Shown one piece after another: positions 33,936 to 43,575 of a DNA stretch of 64,000 nt. A program made the position numbers and the translations under genes. How positions within the stretch are numbered: position 1 is the stretch's first letter; the number at the start of each line of letters is the position of its first letter. The notes under the pieces are model-generated. The model was not told where the DNA came from. It saw nothing but the letters and a program-made list of their open reading frames with translations, and ran no database searches. Source of the DNA: Pseudopyrenochaeta lycopersici (lineage: Eukaryota; Ascomycota; Dothideomycetes; Pleosporales; Pseudopyrenochaetaceae). The stretch lies in contig NHZP01000002.1 in NCBI GenBank assembly GCA_003313425.1, forward strand, positions 1,302,001-1,366,000. Reading direction: 5' to 3'.

Positions 33936-35474
33936 GATGTGTTACCAGTTTTATATCAGCTACTGTCGGAGGACCAAGTGACGGAACCCACTGATCGCTA
34001 TCACGTGATAGCATGAGTGCTGTATCTGGATCCCTTCATCTGCTGAATATGCTTTCAATCTATGGAGAGCTTGAAAAAAACAGGGATAATGACAGGAGCT
34101 GGAATATCAAAGTCATCTGCGGCTATTCGCAGCCGAACAATCGCAATAATTCAATCAAAACGTAGTTTTCTAAGGTCGCAAAAGCTGTGAAATTCAAATA
34201 AGGCTATTCGCATTCATATAAAACCGATTTACAGCCCAAATCTTATAATTCAAAGTCCAAATTGCGACGAACTTGCGAGTCAAATCAAGCCCAACTTCCA
34301 CATCAAATTTAATTACTTCCTATCACAGCTTTAAGTAGTTGTAAAAGCAAATGCCTTCACAAAGGTCTAGGTTATGCAGCCTACAGCCCTACCTCAGCCT
34401 TAGTAGTCAAATGTTAGTAGAACGCTCTGTAACTAGCCTTCAAATGCTCGTTAATTTGTGCATGTTAGTCATGCATTCACTGCAGTTACGCTAGATATTA
34501 AGCCTTTTGTGTTGATGCTCCTCGCGTGGAATCTCAGGATAAGGAGGCTTTTCTCGTCCACATTGTCTATCCACGCGTTCTGAGCGTTCAAAGAGCCATA
34601 GCTGTGACGATGTGTGTGTTCGTGTTCGTGTTCATGTCTTGTGCACATAGGGTACACATCGTCTATTCGGAAGAACAGTTTCATAGCTCCTGATTGGCTA
34701 TAGCCCATATGCTATGCCATATTAAGTTAGATGGCTTGTCTGTGATCAGGCAAGTAGAGATCCGGCGCGCCGGACGCTGCTGTTATGGCCAGCAGAGAGA
34801 GGGCACGCTTTTGCTAACCTTTTGATCACTGCTCTGTTTCAAGTATAGCTTGCAAACCTCTGTCTCGGTTTCATATTACTACGATATAAGCACTTTAGAT
34901 TTTGTCAATTCTGCCCAAGCTGGGGCGACTGTGTAAAAACAAACATATTTACTCTGGCGCTTACATTGAGGTCTTACCGTAATAACCTGCAGAAAAGAGG
35001 GAAACCGGAAGATAAAGGACGAGCGCGGCTAGATCAGTGTAGTTGAAGAGAGCATTGTGGAAGGAGGGTCCAGGCTGCGGAAAGGGCCCTCAGCGTGGGA
35101 ACTGTGAGACTTGCCAGCCGTGCATACTCATATAATTTTCCAAATTGAGCACTACTTACTACTACTCTTTTGCACAAGAAGATATACAGGAAGTTTAAAA
35201 TGACGATGTTCATGTGTGGCTGGGGCCAATACGTTCAAGATTAATCAGAATTTCGCGAAAGTCACGCCAATGTGACACGGCCCAAGCGCATTTACATAAT
35301 TGGTCGGAAGTTCGCGGGTACCTGGATTTCATCAGCTCCACTGTGACATCGTTGACATCCAGGATAAACCTTCGACATGAGAGTTCCATACATCGTCGTC
35401 GTAAGATCGTAGTTTTTATATTCTTGTGCCACATTACTGCGTCTTCTGCGTCTAATCGTTTTCGTCTCTGCAGA
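33936..35474. other. Intergenic, AT-rich, no gene seen
   Basis: 1.5 kb between the secreted-peptide gene and the AIM6-like gene. Much is AT-rich without coding-like frames; a small GTGTGTGTTCGTGTTCGTGTTC patch lies near 34611. The right end ends in a CTGCAG just before the AIM6 ATG that could be the acceptor of a 5'-leader intron. Confidence 0.45.
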
Positions 35475-36646
35475 ATGTATTCCTTCGCCCTTGCCGCTCC
35501 TGCGGCGCTATTGACTCTGGCCAGCGCAGCTTACATCCCGCATGTATCGGATACTCTGCAGAACATTTTACAGAATACGGATAAATCAGATAGATATAAA
35601 TATCCTACAGACTTCACGCGCGAAATTGTCCCGGTATGTCCTGATCCTTGCTTGTCAAAGCACCTGCATTAACGTAGCTGTCAGAAACCATTCCACAGCC
35701 ACAACGACTACTGGCGAGACAGGCCGTTCTACTCCGGACTCTCATATGGTGCGATATCAACTGAAGCCGATGTTTGGTTAATCAACGGCACGTTATATGT
35801 AGGTCAACATACTCTTCCTCGTTTCACTCCAACTTCACTCTTCGTTTAGCAGGTCTTCTGGCATAACTGCAACGACTAGAAGCTATGTGTCATTTGACCT
35901 GACCTGACCTTTATATGCGCATATCTTGTCTCATTGGCGATCGTCAAAACCCTCGCTCACAAAATTTTCAGGTCGGACATGAGCCAAGCGCTTTAACTGA
36001 AAAGCGAACCCTGGACTCTCTCTACATACAGCCTATACTTGATACCCTCCATCGCATGAACCCAAGCACGCCCTTTGTGCAACCCGGGGAGCAAAATGGC
36101 GTTTTCGACACCTCGTCTGGCCAAACACTCTACTTTTTCATTGATCTTAAGACAGCAGCAGACGAAACATGGCCCGCCGTACTAGCTGCCTTAGAGCCTT
36201 TAAGAAGCGGCGACTGGCTCACCACTTATGATGGCAAAGATCTTCGCTCAAATCCCGTTACCGTAATCGGCACAGGAAACACGCAGTTGTCGGACGTGCA
36301 AAAATACCTGCCACGCGATGTTTTCTTTGACGCACCGCTCGCGCAGCTCAATTCCAGCCGGTACTTGAATCTCACTCCCTACGAGGCGCCCATTGCTTCG
36401 ACAAACTTCGCCAATTCTTTCGGTGAGGTGCGGAAGCGGGAGTTCAGTGAGGCGCAATTAGAGACGTTAAGGGAGCAGGTGGATATCGCGCATGAAATGG
36501 GGATCAAAGCACGATATTGGAACCAGCCAAATTATCCGATTGGGACACGAAATGCGGTGTGGAGGATTTTGTGGGATGAGGGTGTGGATCTTTTAAATGT
36601 AGATGATTTGAAGGGGGCATCTGAATTCTGGGAAAGCAGTGGGTAA
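35475..36646 (+). CDS. Secreted AIM6-like PLC/GDPD-type phosphodiesterase-fold protein
   Basis: Exons are 35475-35633, 35685-35798 and 35972-36646 with introns of 51 and 173 bp, all phase 0, giving 315 residues. It resembles fungal 'altered inheritance of mitochondria protein 6' homologues, which have a PLC-like phosphodiesterase TIM-barrel fold. The signal peptide covers about residues 1-19. Splicing joins 'TREIVP' to 'KPFHSHNDYWRDRPFY', where HSHND is the family's N-terminal active-site-like motif. 'AISTEADVWLINGTLYVGHE' follows, with the E/D and H expected for metal and phosphate binding, then 'LYFFIDLKT', 'VTVIGTGNT' and 'WNQPNYPIGTRNAVW'. The second intron contains three tandem GACCT units. 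Enzymatic activity of this family is not established. The exon joins restore unbroken family sequence, so the gene looks intact. Confidence 0.87.
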
Positions 36647-36998
36647 ATTAGGGCGCTGAGAATGTTCGGTATTGGAAGGGTTTGGCTACCCACAAGGGAG
36701 GATTAGAACGCTTTGATCATGAACTATGATATTGCAAAATGAAAAGTTCAATTATACGCCTATCTCAAGATCGCAGCGTTGGCCACCAAGGGCGACCGAG
36801 TCCATCTGAGCAGGAGTTGGAAAAAAATCAATCTAATTGAGAGCCTCTATCTGCTATACGCAAAGAATCCACTCTGGGGAGTATTGCTAGGACATAATAC
36901 ATGGCATTATATTTCATTAGCCGTAAATCACAGATATGCAAGTCTGGCAAGCATACAGATTTAGGCAATGTAGCAAGACAGGAATAGGTAGAGCCAAG
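36647..36998. other. Short convergent intergenic region
   Basis: 352 bp between the 3' ends of the AIM6-like and RING genes. No gene or repeat is seen. Confidence 0.5.
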
Positions 36999-38078
36999 CT
37001 AAAAGCGATCAAAATCGCCGAATCTACCATCGAAGTCTTCGCCGAAACCATGCCGGTGACCGCCTCTATGAGGATGACGATCACCACGGCTGGCAAGATC
37101 TATCTCGCTGTATGTGTTTTGCGTACGGTGGTAGGCAGAAGATCCACTACGGTGTGTATGTCGGCCTGTCTGAGGAGCGCTCCGGTCCCAGCTTTGCTCG
37201 CGCCTCTCATAGGTAGGGCGATGTCTAAATTGGGTCTCCTGCATCACGAGGCCATAAGGCACATTTGTGTCGCTACGGGAAGAGAATGCGGGCGGTCGGG
37301 AACTGCCCTGGGAAACACTGATTCCTCGCCTATCTCTATCGCGTCCGACATCACCAGGATACATACCACGCATTGAGGGAGCGTGAGAGGCAAGGAAAAA
37401 ACCAGTCGGTGTGCGACGGTCTCCGTCACGCTGAGGTCGCAGTCCCAAACCACCACGTCTACTCCTCTGGCCCAGACGAGGCCACCATTCATCATTCCGC
37501 AGCATATTTTCTTCTGGGATCCACTCTGTTCGGCACAGAGGACACTCCTTCTTGTCATGTGGATTATGCTTCAGTAACTCCTGAAGACATGATAGACCGA
37601 TGACATGGCTACAGCCTTTGATTCCCTGGATCTGAACACAAATGTGTTCTTTGATGCTGTCAAGACAGATAGGGCAGTCAGTGTTTGGAGGATTTGTAGA
37701 ATTGGCATGGCTCAGAAAGTCGGTATGTTGTTCCACAAAGCTCTCCACTCGCTCATCAGCCCGTCCTGACGAATTGTTTGGCACATGCTCGAAGTCGGGG
37801 TCATTGACGTTGGTCCTGGAACCAGGTGTTTGGTGTGCAATACGGCGGATATCGGGCATGCTGATTATTTCGCCTGCCCTCGTTCTGTCTCTAGTGCTAC
37901 GACTCCTACGGCTACCGCATTGCGCCGACGACAAGGGGCAGTCCGGGTGGTGGCCGGATTGGTAAACATTGTCATTGGAATCCTGGTAGCTAGACAAGTT
38001 ATAGGAGGTTCCTCTGCGAAGAGAACCATCATTTCCACCAAAGCCATCATCAAAGCCACTATTGAACGTCCTGGACAT
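36999..38078 (-). CDS. RING-finger protein, probable E3 ubiquitin ligase
   Basis: A 359-residue intronless frame. The RING lies at residues 135-184: C135 and C138 ('DCPICLD'), C156 and H158 ('GCSHVIG'), C164 ('LSCLQELL'), C179 and C182 ('ECPLCRTEW'). One ligand position (161) is Gly, a variant seen in many fungal RINGs of the 'CGHVFG..C' type. The sequences on both sides are disordered: an N-terminal Arg/Ser-rich part and a C-terminal Arg/Gly/His-rich tail with many RG and HRGG elements. There are no membrane segments. RING proteins of this kind usually bring E2 enzymes to substrates; the substrate is unknown. Upstream exons cannot be excluded because the ATG at 38078 begins a rather low-complexity start. 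Confidence 0.8.
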   Translation of the reverse strand: MSRTFNSGFDDGFGGNDGSLRRGTSYNLSSYQDSNDNVYQSGHHPDCPLSSAQCGSRRSRSTRDRTRAGEIISMPDIRRIAHQTPGSRTNVNDPDFEHVPNNSSGRADERVESFVEQHTDFLSHANSTNPPNTDCPICLDSIKEHICVQIQGIKGCSHVIGLSCLQELLKHNPHDKKECPLCRTEWIPEENMLRNDEWWPRLGQRSRRGGLGLRPQRDGDRRTPTGFFLASHAPSMRGMYPGDVGRDRDRRGISVSQGSSRPPAFSSRSDTNVPYGLVMQETQFRHRPTYERREQSWDRSAPQTGRHTHRSGSSAYHRTQNTYSEIDLASRGDRHPHRGGHRHGFGEDFDGRFGDFDRF

Positions 38079-39239
38079 GCTGGTACAGTTTCTGGTATAA
38101 TAGGTATGTCGTGTATCCTGAGCTCTTGTGCACTGTTAGTGGACTTGGCCGTTTTGTCAGCAGGTCTGTGGTTGATGGCGATATGCAGTTGTTTGTGGAT
38201 ACTGATTGGAAAATCGAGCAGGGAGACTTTTGTGTGCTCAGGTAGAAGCCTAGGTTGCTCTAGTGGGCAGTTACCCGAATTCAGTGAAGAAAACTGGCTG
38301 TGAACTCTACGAAATGAGGGTCATGTTCTATATGTAAGCACCTGTGCATCGAAATTAGAAGTGAATAAAAATTAGTGACAATTGCTTGTTAGAGAAGGGT
38401 AGATGAAAGGAAGTTTTGATAGTCACCGTGTGACTATTATGCCTGAAGATCTGCTAACAAAGAGTACTTCATTATCCTTTTACAATGTTGTCCAACTACG
38501 GGATGCGAGAATTAAGGTAACCAAGTGCGAAGCGGGACACACACCGTACCGGGACGCATTCTCGTTTGAAACTCTAAAATCTTATTCCTTGTGCATGATA
38601 TCGACGTAGTTTCATTATAAAAACATTCTATAGCATCCAATAGATAAAGCCAATGTTCTATTACAGAGATCGTCGGAGTGTTGTGACGGCCATCGATAAT
38701 CTCGTTAAGGTCACTCAAGCTGTGTCTATCTTCCCACCCTTGCATCTAAGGTCTGGCAACGTTTTATAGGCACTTCGGTATAGCTCAAAGAAGCCTCTAC
38801 TTACAAAAAATCTACTCCCAAGACTTTGTAGCAATCCGTAACTGAGTAGACATATTCTGGGAATTTCTCCGTGCTCACATCGTTGTGGCAAATATTCGCC
38901 GTTTTTTATGTTGTTCAAATATGGTTAGATTATCTTACGTGCGCCACATACTACTCCGAATCTGGTCACTGTCCCAAAAATAGATAGGAGACGGCAACCC
39001 GCGAGGCGCGGTTTGCCAAGAAGAGCCTTGAGGAACGAAGTCTCGGAGATCAATTTTAATCAAAATTATTCTGTTCCAAATGTAATCAGGTTTCACTGGT
39101 TTCGATACTCGAATATTCATATTTCTTGTCGGGACAGCCATTAGATATGTCCTCGTTCCTCTGGTATACATTCGTCAAAATCTGGCACTTCAACTCCAAT
39201 CCAGTATTTACCGCTGAGCCGTGAGATAATCCCTGAAAT
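38079..39239. other. Intergenic, no gene seen
   Basis: 1.16 kb between the RING gene start and the HET gene end. Moderately AT-rich; short open frames lack coding character. Confidence 0.45.
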
Positions 39240-41198
39240 TCAAACAAGTACAATATCCCGACATCTTTCCTTTCTCCAGGCTTCCCCTTTCATGATTCCA
39301 TGCACATACGCATCTCCCACTACCTGCCATTTGCCCTCTTCTTCTGATTCTCTCAGCACCAGCGGCACACTGCTTCCCTTGCATAGCGCAATGCTATCAC
39401 CGGCCTTTGCTCTGCAGCTAGCAAGGCCAACATACCCACTCAGCGTGCTCACCATTCGCCGATTCAGGATGAATCGTCCCTGCAGTTCGTATTCCAGGAG
39501 CGGCTTCGTTGTCACTAGATGTCCAATTAATACGCAGACGGAGTAGACAAGGCCGAAAGGTTGTAAGAAAGGCGGAATGTGCTTGAGGAGGAAGAGCGAT
39601 GGTCTGGTGGCGCGGGTCCAGAAGGCGGCTGCCGACGCAACGCGGGCAGATCTGGACAGTTCGCCAGCGCAAAGCGTATGCCAAAATATCTCGTCTGCCA
39701 GCTTGCCATCTGATTTTGATTTTAAGAAGACCTCTTTCCAATCAGAAATGACGTCTCTCGCTCGCAGAAACGACCTTAGCGTGTGAAACCAACCCTCCCC
39801 AATGCTGCGTAGCGTGCTGATATCATCTGGTATCTTTACACCTTCGAATACCGGACCAGCATCTGTGATGATGTCGAGTAGATAACCCTCGACAATCAGC
39901 TCATCATAGGACTCCGAGAATCGTGGCGCTGCTTGCGAACGATCGTCTGCGGAGAATCTGGGCCGCATCTTCTGCCTGAAACGGCTCTCTGTTCCGGCTA
40001 GCGAGCGTTGTCCGACAGCAAATGTCTGTGAGATGTCGGAGCTTGTACATATACTCCAGTTTGGAACCCAAGAAGGGAGATCTATCAATGCTGATTCTGC
40101 GAGCAGCGGTGGTCGGCTTAAAAGATCCAGATTTTTGGAATCCCGCAGAATTTTGACAGCGGCGTCTGTATAAATAAAGGCTAAATGGTCTCGGTAGTTG
40201 ATTCTGATCGCTAACTTGTCTGTGGACGAGGGACTGACTAGGCCGTAGAAAGAGTAGACTTTATCCCGTGGGTTTGTCGCAAGGCAACGTTGCTGGCGAA
40301 GAAGGAGGCCGAGGAGATCGGTATTCCCACCTTTATGCCGGATGCGTTCGCCTTCTATGGAAGCGATATGCTGTAGCGAGACGATGAAGGCGAGCGGGAA
40401 TTGCACGTAAGACATTTCCCGAAGAGCCTGTACCAACTGATACCAAGTGATTTCCAATCCATCCCAGATCACTATTGGATGCTTTGAGACGACTACTTCT
40501 TGCACGACCCAAGCACGCTGAAACCATGGTCTACGAAGCATGCGTATTAGAGTAAGGTAAATGGTATTAGAGAATGGTGATAGACTGCTGGTTGACCCTG
40601 TCCGAGTGTTGCGAACGGTGATTGGCGGGACGCTGTCCAGATCATATCTAAAACGCAGACCAGCTAGGCTAATCTTGACCGAGATCTTTGCGAAGATTGA
40701 CAAGCCCTTCTCATATCTGTCCTGACTATCACCGAGCCAAATTAAAGTCCTGCTCGCCTGCGCGTAAATATTACGCATGAGTTGGACCTGTATATTCTTC
40801 TCAGCGTTATCTTCCTGATTGATGCATATAGCATCAGCCCAAAGGACGCGTTTTTTATTAGAAAACCGAAGGCCGCGGAGAGCCTCTTCGAGAGCGGCGG
40901 GGATTTTCAATTTGCCACCGTTGCAATCGATAGCTTTCTGGTCTTTTGGATTCCCCCAACAGTATGATAGTGCTTCGTATGGTGGACTGGATTTCAGTGG
41001 CACAGCTTTGAGATCACATTGTAGAGGTTCGGCGAGACGCCCAGGTAGCAATTCAAGTACGCGAATCTTCGGCTGAGCAGAGTTTTGATCCAACAGCGTG
41101 TATGGAAATCGTGCACCAGCGCTCTTGACGAACGTCTTAATGGTGAAAAACCGCGTCGGCATGCGGCCGGGTACCATCCTTCTGACCTCGATCAGCAC
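39240..41198 (-). CDS. HET (heterokaryon incompatibility) domain protein
   Basis: A 652-residue intronless protein. The HET domain shows its three blocks: 'YEALSYCWG' (about 74-82), 'VLWADAICINQEDNAEKNIQ' (118-137) and 'IYAQASRTLIWLGD' (144-157). Downstream are the usual HET-protein features 'RRPWFQRAWVVQEVV' and 'CLATNPRDKVYSFYGLV', then a C-terminal region with 'EGYLLDII' and 'FILNRRMVSTLSGYVGL'. HET proteins trigger cell death after fusion of genetically different hyphae; many copies exist per genome and most have no known partner. In-frame ATGs at 41177 and 41162 are alternative starts. The frame is intact, unlike several genes to its left. A helicase fragment lies head-on just upstream. 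Confidence 0.92.
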   Translation of the reverse strand: MLIEVRRMVPGRMPTRFFTIKTFVKSAGARFPYTLLDQNSAQPKIRVLELLPGRLAEPLQCDLKAVPLKSSPPYEALSYCWGNPKDQKAIDCNGGKLKIPAALEEALRGLRFSNKKRVLWADAICINQEDNAEKNIQVQLMRNIYAQASRTLIWLGDSQDRYEKGLSIFAKISVKISLAGLRFRYDLDSVPPITVRNTRTGSTSSLSPFSNTIYLTLIRMLRRPWFQRAWVVQEVVVSKHPIVIWDGLEITWYQLVQALREMSYVQFPLAFIVSLQHIASIEGERIRHKGGNTDLLGLLLRQQRCLATNPRDKVYSFYGLVSPSSTDKLAIRINYRDHLAFIYTDAAVKILRDSKNLDLLSRPPLLAESALIDLPSWVPNWSICTSSDISQTFAVGQRSLAGTESRFRQKMRPRFSADDRSQAAPRFSESYDELIVEGYLLDIITDAGPVFEGVKIPDDISTLRSIGEGWFHTLRSFLRARDVISDWKEVFLKSKSDGKLADEIFWHTLCAGELSRSARVASAAAFWTRATRPSLFLLKHIPPFLQPFGLVYSVCVLIGHLVTTKPLLEYELQGRFILNRRMVSTLSGYVGLASCRAKAGDSIALCKGSSVPLVLRESEEEGKWQVVGDAYVHGIMKGEAWRKERCRDIVLV

Positions 41199-41268
41199 GA
41201 AAATCGAATGTCAGTGGAGACGGCTTTAGCAGAAACGTGCCGTCACTCGAAGGGGACTATCATGCACT

Positions 41269-41748
41269 GTCGCTTTCGCCTGCACGGATTATAAAGTGCA
41301 AGGGAGGACTCTAGAGAGTATGGCGGTGGAGTTGCGAGAGACGAAGACCACGAAAATTGACGACCAGGCGGTGGCTAGCCAGCGCGACCACTATAGCCTC
41401 TACGTGCAGCTGTCATAGAGCTTGTAACTGGAGGGCATAATGCTGCTCTCGAACGTACGCGAGAGGCATATCGTAGGCAACACGGTGCCGGAGAATATGG
41501 CAGCAGCGGTGGCTTTTGCCTACACGGATTACAAAGTCCAAGGCAGGACCTTGGAGAGGGTGGCAGTGGAGTTGCGGGGGATGAGGACGATGAATGTGGA
41601 TGGGCAAGCTGTTCCCAGCCAATGTGATCCTTATAGCCTATACGTGCAGCTGTCGCGGTGTTCGTCGCTTGATGGTATAATGCTCTTGTCGAAGGCGCAG
41701 GAGTGGGATATTATCGGCAATACTTTGCCAGAGAATATTGTTGCGGCG
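41269..41748 (+). repeat. Tandem duplication, two 240 bp units
   Basis: Unit 1 starts at 41269 (GTCGCTTTCGCCTGCACGGA) and unit 2 at 41509 (GTGGCTTTTGCCTACACGGA). Both run through the same order of codons, giving an 80-codon period. The copies differ at many sites, mostly transitions, so the duplication is not recent. Confidence 0.85.
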
Positions 41749-41820
41749 GAGAGGAGGTTAGAGGCGCTGAATGAGGCTACGATTCGGGAGGGGAAGGCGG
41801 AGGCGGAGGCGTGGGGCTAG
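41269..41820 (+). pseudogene. PIF1-like helicase C-terminal fragment, internally duplicated
   Basis: The translated text matches the end of SF1B PIF1/RecD-like helicases: 'TDYKVQGRTLE' (motif V-like), 'SLYVQLSRCSSLDGIMLLSK' (motif VI-like) and a helical tail. The helicase core (Walker A and B) is missing. The first copy of the unit has stops at the place of the motif VI Arg and just after; the second copy is open to 41820. Similar truncated helicase ends are frequent in plant-associated ascomycetes and may derive from Helitron-like or orphan PIF1 genes (inference). I call it a relic because no start region or core domain is present. Confidence 0.75.
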
Positions 41821-42561
41821 TCCTTTCCAGACGCGCAGCTTAAACAGCCGAAGTAGCACGACATAAATATCAACGTTCTTCCAGACGAAGCAGAGTAGAT
41901 GTGGATAGTTCTTTCTTACGATGTCTAGAAATGAGCTCTGCAGGGCCGGAGGTAACATTCTCTGGGTTTCGATTACAAGGTTTGAAAGGAAGAGTTGTAT
42001 ATAGAAGAGTACGAACTTGAAGTGCCTGTGTGTATTCAATAGACCTATCATGTGACAGTACCAGTTAGATGGGTAAAGGGCATGTTCGAAGCCCGCGAGT
42101 TCTGACTTTGTGAAGTATAGACCAAACATTCATGCGTAGAATTGGTAAACACTGTTCAAATCAACTCTTTGGGGAAATTCAAATAAATGAGCAAGGAAAG
42201 TAAATCTTACATGGAAGCTGTGGCCCATCACTGGCAGGTGGAGCACGCAACCAACAGCTGTGACTTCGAAATTTTTTCCAGTTTGATGCTTCTCATATCT
42301 CAAACGGCATTGATGAAACATGGGCAACAATGATGGTGATATGACTGATTATGGCATGACCGCGCAAAGTTGACAACACTACAATATGCAGGAATCTTCG
42401 TGCGGTGGATTATGTATTCATTGTGGCCTGGTTTGGCATGCAAACAGCTGTGAGAAAGTATTGTTAACGCTGACCCACTAAATCAATGCGTCAGTGATGC
42501 ATCAAAATTTTCTGTCATTTTATGTATCTTGACTTTGATAGTTCGCATCGACTTCTGTAAT
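41821..42561. other. Intergenic, no gene seen
   Basis: 741 bp between the helicase fragment and the 3' end of YIH1, AT-rich, without coding-like frames. Confidence 0.45.
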
Positions 42562-43410
42562 CTATTTCTTACTCTTCTTCTTGGCTTCGCCATCCTTCGC
42601 AAAACCTCCGAGGACTAGTGCCTCCCTTGCTGTCGTATTGATGATGCGAAACCGGTCTGGTCCTAAGTGAATACCACCGTACCATCTTGTTACTACAACC
42701 ATGACGTTCCAGACATCCATGAGCTGCATCAGATGAAGCATGCGTGAGCCGGCGGCAGTCTCTCCATCATCGTCGCAATCCTGGTAGCTAGTATCATTGG
42801 GGCCTTTGATTCGCCATGCGGTCATATTATGAGTTGCACGAGCGGCCTTCTTGTCGGTCGCTAGAAGATGTGCGACATACTGTCTGGCTTGGGCTGGAGA
42901 CGAGACTGGGGCCACGCGGGCCAAGAATACAGACTTCTTTTCTGTGTAGACTGGTGCAACTATCCAAGGCGGCTCTGGTCCCAGATCAATTGCTGGATCA
43001 GGCGGTACATATCTAACTTCCTTCTCTGATATGAATTGATCTTCCGGGTGGTCATGTAACTGAAGCTCTCCGTGCTCTTCTGCCTTATCCAAAGCTTCTC
43101 TCACTTCTTCAAGCAGGTCATAAATGCACGCTTCACCCGGCTGGTAGACTTGAGCGAGGACTTCTCTTACCACATCCACTGCTCGACTGCCCATGCCTTT
43201 TGGGACATCTTGTCCCACGCTCTGCGTGCCCAGGATGGAAGGCGGTGCATCTGGATAATCCACAGGAAACTCGACTCGCAAGATTATTGAAGGAAAAGTC
43301 GGTAGTCGCAAGCTGAAGAGGCTGGCACCTTCGTCGACTGGTGACAAAGTCCCCTCGTCGAAGATTGAGTTTATTGATGTGAGCTCGTCTTGGATGGCGT
43401 CGTTTAACAT
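42562..43410 (-). CDS. YIH1: IMPACT-family protein Yih1
   Basis: A 282-residue intronless protein starting at 43410 ('MLNDAIQDELTSINSIFDEG'); an upstream in-frame ATG at 43584 lies inside the neighbouring gene and reads as non-homologous text, so it is rejected. The N-terminal RWD domain (about 1-110) has the family features 'EFPVDYPDAPPSI' and 'CIYDLLEEVREAL'. The C-terminal ancient UPF0029/IMPACT domain has 'FLARVAPVSSPAQARQYVAH', 'ATHNMTAWRI', 'DDDGETAAGSRMLHLMQ' and 'VVVTRWYGGIHLGPDRFR'. Yih1 binds Gcn1 through the RWD domain and dampens activation of the eIF2alpha kinase Gcn2 under amino-acid limitation. A Lys-rich tail ends the protein. Divergent from the CID-domain gene. Confidence 0.94.
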   Translation of the reverse strand: MLNDAIQDELTSINSIFDEGTLSPVDEGASLFSLRLPTFPSIILRVEFPVDYPDAPPSILGTQSVGQDVPKGMGSRAVDVVREVLAQVYQPGEACIYDLLEEVREALDKAEEHGELQLHDHPEDQFISEKEVRYVPPDPAIDLGPEPPWIVAPVYTEKKSVFLARVAPVSSPAQARQYVAHLLATDKKAARATHNMTAWRIKGPNDTSYQDCDDDGETAAGSRMLHLMQLMDVWNVMVVVTRWYGGIHLGPDRFRIINTTAREALVLGGFAKDGEAKKKSKK

Positions 43411-43575
43411 GGTTGACGTACTTTGACGGAATTGGTGGGGGAAGTAGGAGCCAGGTGCGCTCGGGCTGCTAGCGTCATTGCGCAGAGCGTCAGGATTTAT
43501 GTTTGTCGCGTTTCGCTGTTTCCTCAACTTCGACGACACGCAGCCGCCATCCACCGCTACTTCCTGTCGGTAGCC
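43411..43575. promoter_or_regulatory. Compact bidirectional promoter (YIH1 / CID gene)
   Basis: Only 165 bp separate the two start codons, so both genes must share this control region. No TATA box is evident. Inferred from arrangement. Confidence 0.55.
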
